Both the position numbers and the translations under genes were made by a program. A DNA stretch of 64,000 nucleotides from AC-69 sp963751665 (GTDB lineage Bacteria > Actinomycetota > UBA4738 > HRBIN12): contig CAVVVF010000010.1 in NCBI GenBank assembly GCA_963751665.1, positions 1-64,000 on the forward strand. Direction: 5' to 3'. Of the stretch, positions 19,177-30,618 are shown in pieces. Positions within the stretch are counted from its first letter, which is position 1; every line of letters begins with the position of its first letter. The notes beneath the pieces are model-generated. The model searched no databases, was not told the origin of the DNA, and was given only the letters and a program-made list of their open reading frames with translations.

Positions 19177-20630
19177 GTGAAGCGGCGTGCTGCGCGATGC
19201 CCGGAGCCCCTGGCTCCGGGCGGCGGCCGCGGCGGCCGGCGCGCCGGCCGCCGCGACGCTCCTCGCGTCTGTCGTTCCACGGCGGGGACGCCAGCGCGGT
19301 CTCCATCTACATCCTGGCGGTCGTCGCGGCGGCGGCCGTCGGCGGGCTGTGGGCCGGCCTTGCCGCCGCTGTCCTCTCGTTCCTCGGGCTGAACTTCTTC
19401 TTCACGCCGCCCGAGCACACCTTCCGGGTGAGCAAGGCGGAGGACCTGTTCGCGCTGTTCGTGTTCCTCATCGTGGCGGTGATCGTCGGCACCCTCCTGG
19501 CGCGCGCGCTCGAGGGACGCAACCGGGCCGCCCGCCGGGAGCGGGAGGCCAGGCTCCTCAACTACTTCGCTTCGAAGCTCCTGTCGGGGGAGCCCCTGGA
19601 GCGCGTCCTCGACGACTTCGCCAACGCGCTCCTGGAGCCCTTCGCGCTGGCCCGGTGCGAGATCCACGTCCGGGCCGGCGGACCTCGTCCTCGACGGGAG
19701 GGCCGAACGGGCCGGCGCTGCGGAAGGTGCCTCCGTCTCGCGTGCCGCTGCTGGTGGGGGAGGCCGAGCTCGGGACGCTCGTCGCCGTCCGGCGGGAGGC
19801 CCGGGCCCTTCGGACGACGACGCGCGCTCCTGGAGGCGTGCGCGAAGCAGGTGGCCGTGGCGGTGGAGCGCACCCGCCTGGACAAGAAGGTGGAGGGGCG
19901 CGCCTGGAGGCCGAGACCAACCAGCTGCGCGCGGCGCTGTTCTCCTCCGTCACGCACGACCTGCGCACGCCGCTGGCCTCGATCAAGGCCGGCGTCACCA
20001 GCCTGCTCGACGAAGGGGTCACGCTCGATCCCGACCAGCGGCGGGAGCTCCTGCGGACGGTCCTGGAGGAGACCGACCGGCTGAACCGGCTGGTCGGCAA
20101 CATCATGGACCTGGCGAGGGTCCGGGCCGGGGCCCTGGTCCCGGCGAAGGAGCCCACGGCCGTCGACGAGCGTGATCGAGTCGGTGCTGCACCGGATGGA
20201 GCCGGTGCTGTCGCGCGTGCAGCGTGCGGACGGTCGTCCGACCGGACCTCCCCGAGGTCCCGATGGATCCGGTCCAGATCGACCAGGTCCTGTCGAACCT
20301 GCTGGAGAACGCGGCCCGGTTCACGCCCCCCGGCGGGGAGATCCTGATCTCGGCGGCCCCGTGGCAGCGAACGGTGCGGGTCCGGGTGGCCGACCAGGGT
20401 CCGGGGATCCCGGCGGAGGAGCGGGAGCGGGTCTTCGAAGCCTTCTATCCGCCGCGACGCGGGCGAGGCGCGGACCGGGAGCGGCCTGGGCCTGGCCATC
20501 GCCACGAGCCGTCGTGCTGGCCCACGGGGGGAGGATCTGGATCGAGGGGTCGCCCTCCGGCGGCACCGCGGTGGTCTTCGAGCTGCCGGTGACCGACGCC
20601 CAGCCGGTGAGGCAGGAGCCCTCGGGATGA
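19177..20630 (+). CDS. DUF4118 membrane sensor histidine kinase, second copy, frameshifted
   Basis: Paralogue of the kinase at 13 kb. The membrane domain reads FLGLNFFFTPPEHTFRVSKA, then a coiled region (ARALEGRNRAARREREARLL) and a GAF-like segment. The kinase core has the phosphoacceptor His in SSVTHDLRTPLASIKAGVTS, the N-box NLLENAARFTPPGG and the G1 box VADQGPGIPAEERERVFEAF, then GSGLGLAIA after correction. It again lacks the KdpD N-domain. The start is taken at GTG 19177 because of the -10 box; a base is probably missing near 19186. Other indels lie near 19275, 19680, 19820, 19905, 20165 and 20455. The stop overlaps the next gene by 4 nt. Confidence 0.85.
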
Positions 20631-21324
20631 CCACGATCCTCGTCGTCGACGACGAGCCTCAGATCCGCCGGGCCCTTCGGACCAGCCTGGAGGCGCACGG
20701 CTACACGGTGCAGACGGCCGGGACCGGGGAGGAGGCCGTTGTGGCCGCGGCGGAGGCCGCGCCCGACCTCGTGTTCCTGGACCTCGGGCTCCCCGACCTG
20801 GACGGGACCGAGGTGATCCGGCGGGTCCGATCGTTCTCCGAGGTGCCCGGTCATCGTCCTGTCCGTCCGCGACGGCAGGCCGACAAGGTCGCGGCCCTCG
20901 ACGCCGGCGCGGACGACTACGTGACCAAGCCGTTCGGGATGGAGGAGCTGCTGGCCCGACTGCGGGCCCAGCTTCGCCGGGCCCAGCCCGAGGAGCCGGC
21001 CCGGCGGTGCTCCGGTTCGGCGACCTCCAGGTCGACCTGGCCCGGCGCCTGGTGACCCTGGCCGGCGCGCCGGTGCACCTGACCAGGACCGAGTACGCGC
21101 TGCTCGAGGCGTTCGTGACCAACCCGGGGAAGCTGCTCACCCACCAATGGCTCCTGCGCAAGGTGTGGGGTCGCGGGTACGGCGAGGAGAGCCACTACCT
21201 CCGGGTCTACGTGCGGGCCTCTGCGACGAAGCTCGGCGACCGGGCGGCCGCGCCGGACCTCATCCTCACCGAGCCAGGTGTGGGATACCGGTGGATCGCC
21301 GAGCGTTCCGAACCCCCCAACTAG
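20627..21324 (+). CDS. KdpE-like OmpR-family response regulator, second copy, frameshifted
   Basis: The receiver (TTILVVDDEPQIRRALRTSL; Asp in LVFLDLGLPDLDG; Lys in DDYVTKPFG) and OmpR-type DNA-binding domain (VHLTRTEYALLEAFVTNPGK; LILTEPGVGYRWIAE) match the copy at 14.6 kb closely. Indels are needed near 20845, 21000 and 21220. It overlaps the kinase stop by 4 nt, forming a second two-component pair, and lies immediately upstream of the second KimA-like permease, which is its likeliest target. Confidence 0.87.
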
Positions 21325-21327
21325 AAT
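21322..21327 (+). promoter_or_regulatory. -10 box of a leaderless promoter for the second KimA-like gene
   Basis: TAGAAT with 8 nt to the GTG at 21336 and no Shine-Dalgarno sequence between. The box overlaps the stop codon of the KdpE-like gene, so the permease can be made both by read-through and from its own promoter. Confidence 0.5.
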
Positions 21328-21335
21328 CGCCCGAC

Positions 21336-23672
21336 GTGGCATCACGGGGCCACGCAGCGCACCGCGGTCCGGACGTCGCTGAAGCGCATCCTGGTCGGGC
21401 GCGCCGATGGCCACCCACCAGCTCGAGCACACGCTGCTGCCGAAGGTGTTGGCGCTTCCGGTGTTCTCCTCGGACGCGCTGTCCTCGGTGGCGTACGCGA
21501 CCGAGGAGATCCTGCTGGTCCTGCTCGCGGGCGCGGCCGCGCTCGCCTACCGATACGTGATGCCGATCGCCATCGCCATCGCCGCGCTCATGCTGATCGT
21601 GGTCGCGCTCGTACCGGCAGACCGTCCGCGCCTACCCGAACGGCGGCGGCGCGTACATCGTGAGCAAGGAGAACCTCGGGACCCTCCCCGGCCTGGTCGC
21701 CGCGGCGGCCCTCCTGATCGACTACGTCCTCACGGTCTCGGTGTCGGTCGCGGCGGGCGTGTTCGCCATCACGTCGGCGGCCCCGTGGCTGCACCGACCA
21801 CAGGGTCGAGCTCTCGTCGGGTTCGTCGTGCTCATCACCCTGGCCAACCTGCGGGGAGTGACGCGAGTCGGGCACGCTGTTCGCCTTCCCGACATACGCC
21901 TTCATCGTCGTCGATCGTCGACGTGATCGGCGTCGGGCTTGTTCCGGTGCCTCGGCGGATGCCCCGTCGGTCGAGCCGATCGCCCCGGCCGCCGACCTGG
22001 CGCCGGCGGCCGGCCCGTCGGCGCTGTTCGTCATCCTGCAGCGCGTTCTCCTCGGGCTCGACGGCCCTCACCGGCGTCGAGGCCATCTCCAACGGCGTGC
22101 CCGCCTTCCGCCGGCCGCAGGCCAAGAACGCCGCCGACACCCTGGCCATCATGGGGGCGATCGCCATCACGATGTTCCTCGGCATCTCGTTCCTGGCCAG
22201 CCGGATGCACGTGCATCGTGAGCGACGAGCGGTCCGTGGTGGCGCAGATCGCGCCAGACGGTGTTCGGCGGCGGCCTCTTCTTCTACGTGGTCCAGGTCT
22301 TCACGACCGCGATCCTGGTCCTGGCGGCCAACACCTCCTACCAGGACTTCCCGCGGCTGTCGTCGATCCTGGCCCGCGACCGCTTCCTGCCCCGCCAGTT
22401 CGCCAACCGCGGCGACCGGCTGGTGTTCTCCAACGGCGTGATCGTGCTCGGCCGCGCTGGCCTGCCTGCTGATCGTGGTCTTCGACGCCGACCTCACGCG
22501 CTGATCCAGCTGTACGTGGTGGGCGTGTTCACGTCGTTCACGCTGTCGCAGACCGGGATGGTCCGCCACTGGCTGAAGGAGAAGCGCAAGGGGCCGAACG
22601 CCGCGCGGGGCTGGCGCCGCTCCATCGTCATCAACGGGATCGGCGCGACGGCCACGTTCGTGGTGCTGGTCGTCGTGACGTACACGAAGTTCAAGCACGG
22701 CGCCTGGATCGTGATCGCGGCGATGCCGTTCATCGTGCTGATGTTCCTAGTCGATCCACCGGCACTACGACGTCGTCGCTGGCGGAGCTCCGGCGGGGCA
22801 GGGTGCGGGCCGGCGAAGTCGGCGTGAACCACCTCGTGCTGCTCGTCAGGGATCTGGACGTCGCGACCGCGGAGGCCCTGGGGGCCATCCGCTCGATCCG
22901 CCCGACCGAATGGCGCGTGGTGTATCCGTCGAACGACGGGCATCCCGGCCGAGCTCCGGGACCGGTGGCGCGAGTTCTCCATGGGTGCCCCCGACCTCGA
23001 GCCGCTCCCCACCCCCGATGGGGACCTGCTCGAGGCCGTCCGAAGGTACGTGCGGGGCATCGACGCGAGTCCCCAGCGACTTCGTGAACGTGTTCATCCC
23101 CGAGGTCGTCCGGGAGAGCCTGGCGGGCTACCTGATCCGTCGAAGGGCATTGGTGCGCCTGAAGGCCGGCCTGCTTCGGGAGCCCAACATCGTGGTCACC
23201 GACGTGCCGGTGTACGTGGAGGATGGACAGCCGGTCGGCGTCGACGGCCGGCCGCTGATCCCCACCCGAACGGTCGCGCTCGTGTTCGTCTCGGGGGTGC
23301 ACGACGGGACGATCCGGGCCCTGAACTACGCGGCGTCGCTCGAGGCCTCGGAGACCCGGGCCGATCTACTTCGACCTGGATCCGGAGGCGGCCCACCGGA
23401 TGCAGGAGGAGTGGGGCGAGCGCGGCTGCCAGATCCCGCTCGACATCGTGGAGGCGCCGTTCCGGGACCTCACGGGCCCCATGCTGGAGGAGGTCCGCCG
23501 GTTCACGGCGCGTCCCGACACCCTGGTGATCGTGGTCCTCCCCGAGTTCGTCGTCCGCAAGTGGCGCCACTGGCTGCTGCACAACCAGGCGGCGCTGTTC
23601 GTCAAGCGGCTGCTCCTGTACGAGCCCCGGGTGATCCTGTCGAGCGTACCCTTCGCCCTGGAGGAGTCGTGA
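21336..23672 (+). CDS. KimA-like APC-superfamily K+/H+ symporter, second copy, frameshifted
   Basis: About 775 residues when joined. Hallmarks: LPVFSSDALSSVAYATEEIL, NGGGAYIVSKENLGTLPGLV, GVEAISNGVPAFRRPQAKNA, VLAANTSYQDFPRLSSILAR and VVGVFTSFTLSQTGMVRHWL. A long cytoplasmic tail follows with two Usp-like repeats (HLVLLVRDLDVATAEALGAI and VALVFVSGVHDGTIRALNYA). The similarity to KimA of Bacillus is strongest around SDALSSVAYATE. It follows a KdpE-like gene and overlaps the next gene by one base (TGATG). About ten indels (for example near 21345, 21400, 21615, 21805, 22255, 22455, 22950, 23085, 23365). Confidence 0.8.
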
Positions 23673-24237
23673 TGGACCGCGATGCCGCCATCGAGCTGTG
23701 CAGGAAGAAGGCCGAGAAGGAGACGACCGTCCGTCACCTGATCTCGGTCGAGGGCGTGATGCGGGCCCTGGCCCGCCGGTTCGGGGAGGACGAGGACCTG
23801 TGGGCCCTGACCGGGCTGTTCCACGACCTGGACCAGGACCAGACCCAGGACGACCCGGACCGCCATGCGTACCTCGCGGCCGAGTGGCTCCGGGAGGCCG
23901 GCGTGGACGAGCGCGTGGTGAACGGCGTCCTGGCCCACGCACACGAGCAGTACCGGACCGACCTGCATGTCCAAGGCCGTGGTCCACGCCGACGCGGTGG
24001 CCGGGCTGCTGGTGGCCGCGGCCCTGGTGCGGCCGGAGAAGGCCGTGGGCATGAAGGTGTCCTCGGTGAAGAAGAAGCTGAAGGAGAAGGCCTTCGCCCC
24101 GGGCGTGAACCGCGAGGAGGTCACCTCGGTCGAGGGGTCGATCGGCCTTCCCCTCGACGAGTTCCTGGCCGTGGGGATCGAGGGGCTCCAGTCGGTGGCG
24201 CCCGAGATCCAGCTGGCGCCGAAGGAACGCGGCGCTT
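23672..24237 (+). CDS. HD-domain protein (predicted metal-dependent phosphohydrolase), one frameshift
   Basis: About 185 residues. The first His (TVRHLISVEGVMRALARRFG), the HD pair in TGLFHDLDQDQ and the later HAHEQY match small HDIG-type hydrolases, whose tail typically reads ALVRPEKAVGMKVSSVKKKL as here. The substrate is unknown; HD proteins often cleave nucleotides or cyclic dinucleotides. It is translationally coupled to the KimA-like gene by a one-base overlap, which invites a link to nucleotide control of K+ uptake. An indel sits near 23967. The exact C-terminus is uncertain because no in-frame stop follows the homologous region. Confidence 0.7.
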
Positions 24238-24922
24238 ACCGGGGCGCCGGCTCCTGCTCCTCGGCTCGCTCGTCGGGTTCGACCGCCGGCGGAAGCGGTG
24301 TGCGCCCGGAGGTAGCGGACCCTGCGCCACAGCCACCAGGCCACTCCGGCGACCACGAGCAGGGCGATGAGCCAGGACACGGGCCGCATGAACCGCTCGA
24401 CCTCGTCCCACCGCTCCCCCAGCTTGTAGCCGAGGAACGCCAGGCCGAAGGTCCAAGGCAGGCACCCGAGCAGCGTGTACAGGCTGAACTTCCAGAAGTT
24501 CATGCGGGCCACCCCGGCGGGGAGGCTGATGAACGTCCGGACCACCGGCAGGAGCCGGCCGAAGAACACGGCCTCGTGCCCGTACCGCTCGAACCAGGCG
24601 TGGGCCCGGTCGATCTCGTGGGGCCTAACAAGAGGTATCGGCCCCACCGGTCCACCAGGGGCCGGCCCCCCACGTACCCGGCCCAGTAGGCCAGCCAGGA
24701 TCCGACCAGGTTGGCGACGGCCCCCACCAGGGCCACGGCGACCAGGTCAGCTGTTGCTCGGGAGCAAGGAACGGCGCGCTCACCAGGGCCCCGCCGAAGA
24801 GCATCGTGACCTCGCTGGGGATGGGGACGCAGGCGGATTCCAGCACCATGAGCAGGAAGATCGCGGCATAGCCGTACTTGGCGATCTCCTCCGTGACGAG
24901 CCTGGCCGAACAGGGCGAGCAC
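24236..24922 (-). CDS. DedA/SNARE-associated family membrane protein, frameshifted
   Basis: About 225 residues. Reconstructed order: VTEEIAKYGYAAIFLLMVLE, the signature ESACVPIPSEVTMLFGGAL, then LVGSWLAYWAGYVGGRPLVD, the motif EAVFFGRLLPVVRTFISLPA with GVARMNFWKFSLYTLLGC, and two C-terminal helices. DedA proteins are membrane proteins linked to lipid (undecaprenyl phosphate/PE) flipping and membrane homeostasis; the FGRLLPVVR Arg residues are the functionally important ones. Indels near 24905, 24750 and 24645. The GTG at 24922 is the likely start. The C-terminus converges with the HD gene, and its stop is uncertain. Confidence 0.85.
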
Positions 24923-25122
24923 GGTCCGACTCCGGAGGCCCGGGAATGCAGCGAGGGTATCACCGCGTTCCAAGGGGCCGGGTGGGGGAGCCGCCTCCTG
25001 CCCGGGCCCCCGGGGCCGGAGAATCCCCGGCGACGAGGGCGGGGGCTGGTACCCTGCGCCCGGAGGCGGCCTCCGTCCGCCGTGCCTCCTCCCCTTACGA
25101 CGATGAAGAGATGGTTGCCGCT

Positions 25123-27421
25123 ATGACGAAGACGCTGGTGGTCGTGGAATCGCCCACCAAGGCCAAGACCCTGGAGCGCTACCTGGGGCCCGACTACACG
25201 GTCCGGGCCTCCTACGGGCACATCCGTGACCTCCCCAAGAGCAAGCTCGGCGTGGACACCGAGCGGGAGTTCGAGCCCGAGTACGTGGTCCCGGAGGACT
25301 CGGAGAAGCACGTCAGGGCCCTTCGGGCCGCCCACAAGAAGGCCGACGAGCTGGTGCTGGCCACCGACTTCGACCGGGAGGGCGAGGCCATCGCCTATCA
25401 CGTGGCCGAGATCCTGAAGGTGGACCCCGCCGCGGCCAAGCGGGTCACGTTCACCGAGATCACCAAGGACGCGATCCTGGAGGCCTTCCAGCAGTCCCCG
25501 GGCCATCGACCTCCGCCTGGTGGAGGCCCAGCAGGCCCGCCGGATCCTGGACCGGCTGGTCGGATACCGGCTGTCCCCGGTCCTGTGGAAGAAGGTCCGG
25601 CCGGGCCTCTCGGCCGGCCGGGTGCAGTCGGTGGCCCTCCGGCTCATCGTGGACCGGGAGCGGGAGATCGCCGCCTTCGTCCCGGTCGAGTACTGGAGCG
25701 TGGACGTCCGGCTCACCCCGGAGGACGGAGGAGGCTGCCCTTCCTGGCCCGCCTGATCGAGGTCCCCCAGGGCAAGCTGGCGACCTCGCCGGACAAGAAG
25801 GGCATCACCCTGTCCGCCGAGGCGGACGCCGCTCTTCACGCGGACCGTCTGCGGGAGGCCGCGTACCGGGTGCTGGAGGTCCGGGAGAAGGAGATCAAGC
25901 GGAACCCGGCCGCGCCGTTCACCACCTCCACCCTCCAGCAGGAGGCCGCTCGCAAGCTCGGGTTCGGCGCCAGGCGGACCATGCGCCTGGCCCAGCAGCT
26001 GTACGAGGGGATCGAGCTCCCCGGCGAGGGCCAGGTGGGGCTGATCACCTACATGCGGACCGACTCGACGACCATCGCGGAGTCGGCCCTCCGGGAGATC
26101 GCCGAGGTCGTGCGGACCGAGTTCGGGCCCGAGTACGCGCTGAAGCAGCCGCGCCGGTACAAGACCAAGCAGCGAGGGGCCCAGGAGGCGCACGAGGCCA
26201 TCCGGCCGACCTCGGCCATGCGCACGCCCGACCGGGTCGCCGGCGGCGCTCGACAAGGGCCAGCTCGCGCTGTACCGGCTGATCTGGCAGCGCACCGTGG
26301 CCTCGCAGATGGCCGAGGCCCGGTTCGACCAGGTGTCGGTGGACATCGAGGCCGCCGCGGGCGACGACCGGTACCTGCTCCGCGCCACCGGCCAGACCCT
26401 GAAGTTCGACGGGTTCCGCCGCGTGTACTTCGAGGGGCGGGACGACGCGGCCGACGAGGACGCCGAGTCCGCGCTCCCGCGCCTGACCGCCGAACAGGTC
26501 CTTCGGCTCCTCGAGGTGCTGCCGGAGCAGCACTTCACGCAGCCGCCGCCCCGGTTCACGGAGGCCTCCCTGGTCAAGACACTGGAGGAGCTCGGCATCG
26601 GCCGGCCCTCGACGTACGCGTCGATCATCTCGACGCTCCAGGACCGCGGGTACGTCCGGCTGGAGGAGAGGCGGTTCTTCCCCGAGGACGTCGGCGAGGT
26701 CGTGACCGACCTGCTGATGGAGTACTTCCCCGACATCGTCGACGTGAACTTCACCGCCAAGATGGAGGAGGACCTGGACGAGATCGCCGAGGGCGACGCT
26801 GCGATGGGTCCAGGTGCTCGACGAGTTCTACGGCCCGTTCGAGCGGCTGCTGGAGAAGAACGAGGGCGAGATCCAGCGGTTCGAGGAGGTGCTGGACGAG
26901 ACCTGTCCGCTGTGTCCGAAGGAGGGCGGGAGCCCGGGCAGCTCGTGGTCAAGCTGGGCCGGTACGGCAAGTTCATCGGCTGCAGCAACTGGCCCGACTG
27001 CAGCTACATCCGCAACCTCGACGGCCAGGAGCGCAAGGAGCCCGAGGTCCTGGAGGAGACGTGCCCCGAGTGTGGGAAGCCCCTGGCCAAGAAGTGGGGG
27101 CGGTTCGGCCCGTTCATCGGATGCACCGGCTACCCCGAGTGCAGGTACATCAAGCGCGAGGAGCAGAAGACCGGCGTGAAGTGCCCCAAGTGCGGGCAGG
27201 GCGACCTGGTGGTGAAGCGGGCCCGCCGGGGGAAGCGGGGAAGCCTGTTCTACGGCTGCAACCGCTACCCCGAGTGCGACTTCACCGTGGGCCAGCGGCC
27301 CGTCCCCGACCCCTGTCCGAGCTGCGGCTCGCTCATGGTGCAGCAGAAGGACGGCACCACGAAGTGCACCAGCTGCGGCACTATCGTTGGAGCCGTGGCC
27401 GAGTCAGCTGCGGAGGGGTAG
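25123..27421 (+). CDS. topA: DNA topoisomerase I, frameshifted
   Basis: Relaxes negatively supercoiled DNA. The Toprim domain opens with TLVVVESPTKAKTLERYLG and carries the metal site ATDFDREGEAIAYHVAE. The catalytic tyrosine is in GLITYMRTDSTTIAESAL. Further motifs are KVRPGLSAGRVQSVALRLI, AHEAIRPTS and LEELGIGRPSTYASIISTL. The C-terminus has four C4 zinc-ribbon units (CPLC..., CPECG, CPKCG, CPSCG), each with a C-x-N/T-YPEC-type partner half. Joined length about 765 residues. Indels near 25500, 25735, 26240, 26810 and 26930. The next gene begins one base after the stop. Confidence 0.93.
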
Positions 27422-29461
27422 GTGTCGAGCCTCGCCGACGAGGTCGCGCAGCTTCGCGGCACCCGGTCGGCGAGCTTCAAGGACCTCCTGACCCGACCGC
27501 CGTTCCCCCGGCTGCTGGCGGCGCAGACGGTCTCGTCCCTCGGAGACTGGGTGGGCTTCGTGGCGGTGGCGTCGCTCGTCGCCAGGCTGGGCGGGAGCGT
27601 CGGCGCGTACGCCGTCGCCGGCGTGATGGTGGCTCGGATGCTGCCGTCGATCCTGTTCGGGCCGGTGGCCGGAGTCCTGGTGGACCGGATCGATCGCAAG
27701 CGGATCATGATCACGGCGGACCTGTCCCGGGGGGCGCTCTACGCCTCGATGCCGTTCCTCGGCAAGCTGTGGGCCATCTTCGCCGTGTCGTTCGTGATCG
27801 AGTGCCTGTCGCTCCTGTGGACCCCGGCCCGCGACGCGAGCCTGCCCAACCTGGTCCCACGGCGCCAGCTGGCCAACGCGAACTCGCTCGGGTTGGTCTC
27901 GACGTACGGGACCCTTCCCCTGGGCGGCGCGATCTTCGCCTTCCTCGCCGGCACCTCGGGCCTGATCCCCTATTTCAACGTCCGTCCCGAGTACCTCGCG
28001 CTGTGGCTCGACGCGGGCACGTTCGGGTTCTCCGCCCTGATGATCAGCCGGATCTCCATCCCCGCACCACCCACCCGGACCACCGGGAAGTTCGACATGT
28101 CGAGGGTGTGGAGGGACATCGTGGAAGGGGTTCGGTTCGTCCGCGAGAGCCCGCTGGCCTCGTCCATGACGGTGGGGATCGTCGCGGCCTTCAGCGCGGT
28201 GGGTGCCGTGCTCGCGATCGGACCGGTCTTCGCCCAGAAGACGCTCGCCGCCCAGGCCACCGGGTGGGGGGTCCTGGTCACCTCGTTCGGCATCGGGATG
28301 GCCTTCGGCATGGCCACCGTGAACAAGCTGGTCGAGTTCGCCGAGCGGGACCGCCTCTTCGTGTGGTCGCTGACCGCTGCGGCCGCCACGCTGTTCGTCC
28401 TCGCGGCCATGCCGAGCATCACGCTCGCGGCGATCTTCACGGTGATCCTGGGATGCTTCTGCGGGGCGGCGTGGGTCTCGGGCTACGTGCTGCTGCAGGA
28501 GAACATCGCCGACGAGTACCGAGGCCGGACGTTCGGCTCGCTCACGGTGCTGTCGCGGTTCGGCCTGTTCCTCTCGCTCGCGGCGTTCCCGGCCCTGGCC
28601 GGCGTGGTCGGTTCCGACCACGAGATATTCATCGGGACGCAGCGGATCGACCTGGCCGGCACCAGGATCGCCCTGTGGGTCGCGGGTGCTCGGCGTGATC
28701 ATCGCGGCCGACGTCACCCGGCGAGGGCTCAAGCGGTTCCGGGTGAGCCGGCCGAAGCCGCTCGCCCTCGGTGCCGAAGCTGAAGCGGCCACCGAGGAGG
28801 GGCATCTTCGTGGTGTTCGAGGGCGTCGAGGGCTCCGGCAAGGGGACGCAGATCCGCCTGGCCAAGGAGTGGCTGGAGTCGGAGCGGACACGACGTGCTG
28901 GTGACGCGGGAGCCGGGCGGGACCGAGGTGGGCGAGCGGCTCCGGGACCTCCTGCTCGACCACGACACCGGGCACATCGAGCCCCGGACCGAGGCACTGC
29001 TGTTCGCGGCGCGCCCGGGCGCAGCACGTCGCCTCGGTGATCCGGCCCGGCGCTGGCCGAGGGGAAGGTCGTGATCTGCGACCGGTACATCGACTCCTCC
29101 GTCGCCTACCAGGGGTGGGGGCGGGGGCTCGGCGAGCAGGACGTCCTGACGCTGAACGTGTGGGCCACGCAGGGCCTGTTCCCGGACCTGGTGATCCTGC
29201 TCCACCTGGAGCCGGAGGCGGGCCTGCTCCGCTCGCTCGAGGAGCCCGACCGGATCGAGATGGAGTCGCGGGGACTTCCACGCCAAGGTGTCCAACGCCT
29301 ACCTGAAGATCGCCGAGGAGCATCCCGAGCGGTTCGTGGTGATCGACGCGAGCGGCCTCGCCCGAAGAGTCGTCGCACGAGCGGGTGAAGGAGGCGCTGC
29401 GGTCGGGTGCTGAAGGAGCGACGAGGAGGAGGAGCGAGGGCGGTGCCTGGCCGATGCGTGA
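27422..29461 (+). CDS. tmk: MFS transporter fused to thymidylate kinase (bifunctional), frameshifted
   Basis: Residues 1-430 form an MFS-3-type transporter with 10-12 helices, including the MFS loop AGVLVDRIDRKRIMITADLS. A linker (PKPLALGAEAEAATEEG) leads into thymidylate kinase: P-loop FVVFEGVEGSGKGTQIRLA, DR motif VVICDRYIDSSVAYQGWGRG, then EPDRIEMESR. Removing one G in the GGGG run near 28803 makes a continuous protein, as in the MFS-TMK fusions of Streptomyces in the same topA-tmk-holB order. The alternative is a separate tmk starting at GTG 28771. TMK makes dTDP from dTMP; the transporter's cargo is unknown. Indels near 28685, 28803, 28885, 29015, 29050, 29275, 29365 and 29405. Confidence 0.82.
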
Positions 29462-30602
29462 CTCGGGCCGGTCGTGCTCGGACCGGGTGCCCGGGCCAGG
29501 ACCAGGCCATGGCCTTCCTCCGGCAGGCCGCGGCCCGGCCCCACCACGCGTACCTGTTGGCCGGGCCGGAGGGATGCGGGAAGCAGCTCGCCGCTGCGGG
29601 CGTTCGCCGCGGCCCTGCTGTGCCAGCGCGGCGGGTGCGGCGAGTGCCGCGACTGCCGGCTGGCGCTGGACGACCGCCACCCGAACGAGTTCCTGGTCGA
29701 GCCGGAGGGGCGCGACATCCACGTGGACACCATCCGCGACGGAGGTCTGGCACCCGGCGTACCGCACGGCGCCCGAGCCGGGGCGGAAGGTGTTCCTGAT
29801 CCGGGAGGCCGACCGGCTGAACCCGGCCGCCGCCGACACGCTCCTGAAGGTCTGGAGGAGCCGCCCGGCCGACGCCGTCATCGTGTTGCTGTCGGCTCGG
29901 CCGCGACGAGCTCCCCGAGACGGTGCTGTCGCGGTGCCACGTCGTGACGTTCCAGCCCGCTCGCCGAGGCGTTCGTCGCCGACGACGCTGTCGGCGAGGG
30001 CGCCGATCGCTCGCTCGCGCGCTGCTCGCCGCCCGCCTGGCCGGCGGGAACCTGGGACGAGCCCGGCGCCTGGCCACCGGCCCCGACGGGCTCTGCGCTT
30101 CCGAGACGTCGGCGCGGAGGCGCTCCGCCTGTCCGCGACCGGGCCTCGGGGAGCGCTCGATGCCGCCGACGTCGTGCTCGAGGCGGCCGAGCGGTACCGG
30201 AAGGGCTTGAAGGACCAGCTCGAGGTGGACCTCGCGCCGTTCCTGGACGAACGAGGGCAGGCCCGAGGAGGCGTACCGGGGCGCGATCCGCCGGCTGGAG
30301 GAGCGGCACAAGCGGCGGGTGAAGCGGGCGGAGCGCGACTACGTCGACTGGGTGCTGCTGGCGGTCTCCGTCGCTGCTCCGTGACCGCGTCGTGGCCGCC
30401 GTCGGCGGCGGGGGCGAGCTCGCGATCAACCTGGACTTCGCGCCCGGAGCGGGGGCCGAGATCGGGGCGGCGCGAGGACCTCGCGGCCTCCGCCTGGCGG
30501 CGCGTCGAGGAGGCCCGGGCCGCCCTGGCCGAGGAGCTGAACCTCAACCCCCGGCTGGTGTTGGAGCGGGCGTTCCTCCAACTCGCCGAGGCTGGAGCGT
30601 AG
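29458..30602 (+). CDS. holB: DNA polymerase III subunit delta', frameshifted
   Basis: Clamp-loader subunit. After the N-terminal GQDQAMAFLRQAAARPHHA the modified P-loop reads LAGPEGCGKQLAAA, followed by the zinc-binding module CQRGGCGECRDCRLALDD, the READRLNPAAADTLLKVLEE motif (after correction) and DELPETVLSRCHVV (arginine finger SRC). The C-terminal helical domain is weakly conserved. GTG 29458 overlaps the predicted tmk stop (GTGA). Indels near 29485, 29597, 29740, 29855, 29905, 29965, 30090, 30260, 30375 and 30470. The order topA-tmk-holB supports the assignment. Confidence 0.85.
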
Positions 30603-30618
30603 CGGGCGCACCCGCCCG
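30603..30618 (+). terminator. Hairpin directly after holB
   Basis: CGGGCG-CACC-CGCCCG begins one base after the holB stop codon. It has no T-run, so it is a weak or Rho-assisted terminator at best. Confidence 0.35.

Noticed and set aside
21325..21420. Possible ydaO (c-di-AMP) riboswitch before the second KimA-like gene
   Set aside because: The gap to the preceding stop is about 11 nt and the promoter appears leaderless, so there is no room for an aptamer. The 104-nt gap before the first copy shows no such motif either.
24475..28698. A 1407-codon plus-strand frame spanning topA and the MFS gene
   Set aside because: Only stretches of it coincide with the topA frame; the rest is out-of-frame translation caused by indels and a lack of stop codons at high GC.
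29385..30602. A 405-codon frame as an independent gene
   Set aside because: It is only partly in frame with holB; the zinc module and clamp-loader motifs are split among frames and are better described as one indel-broken holB.
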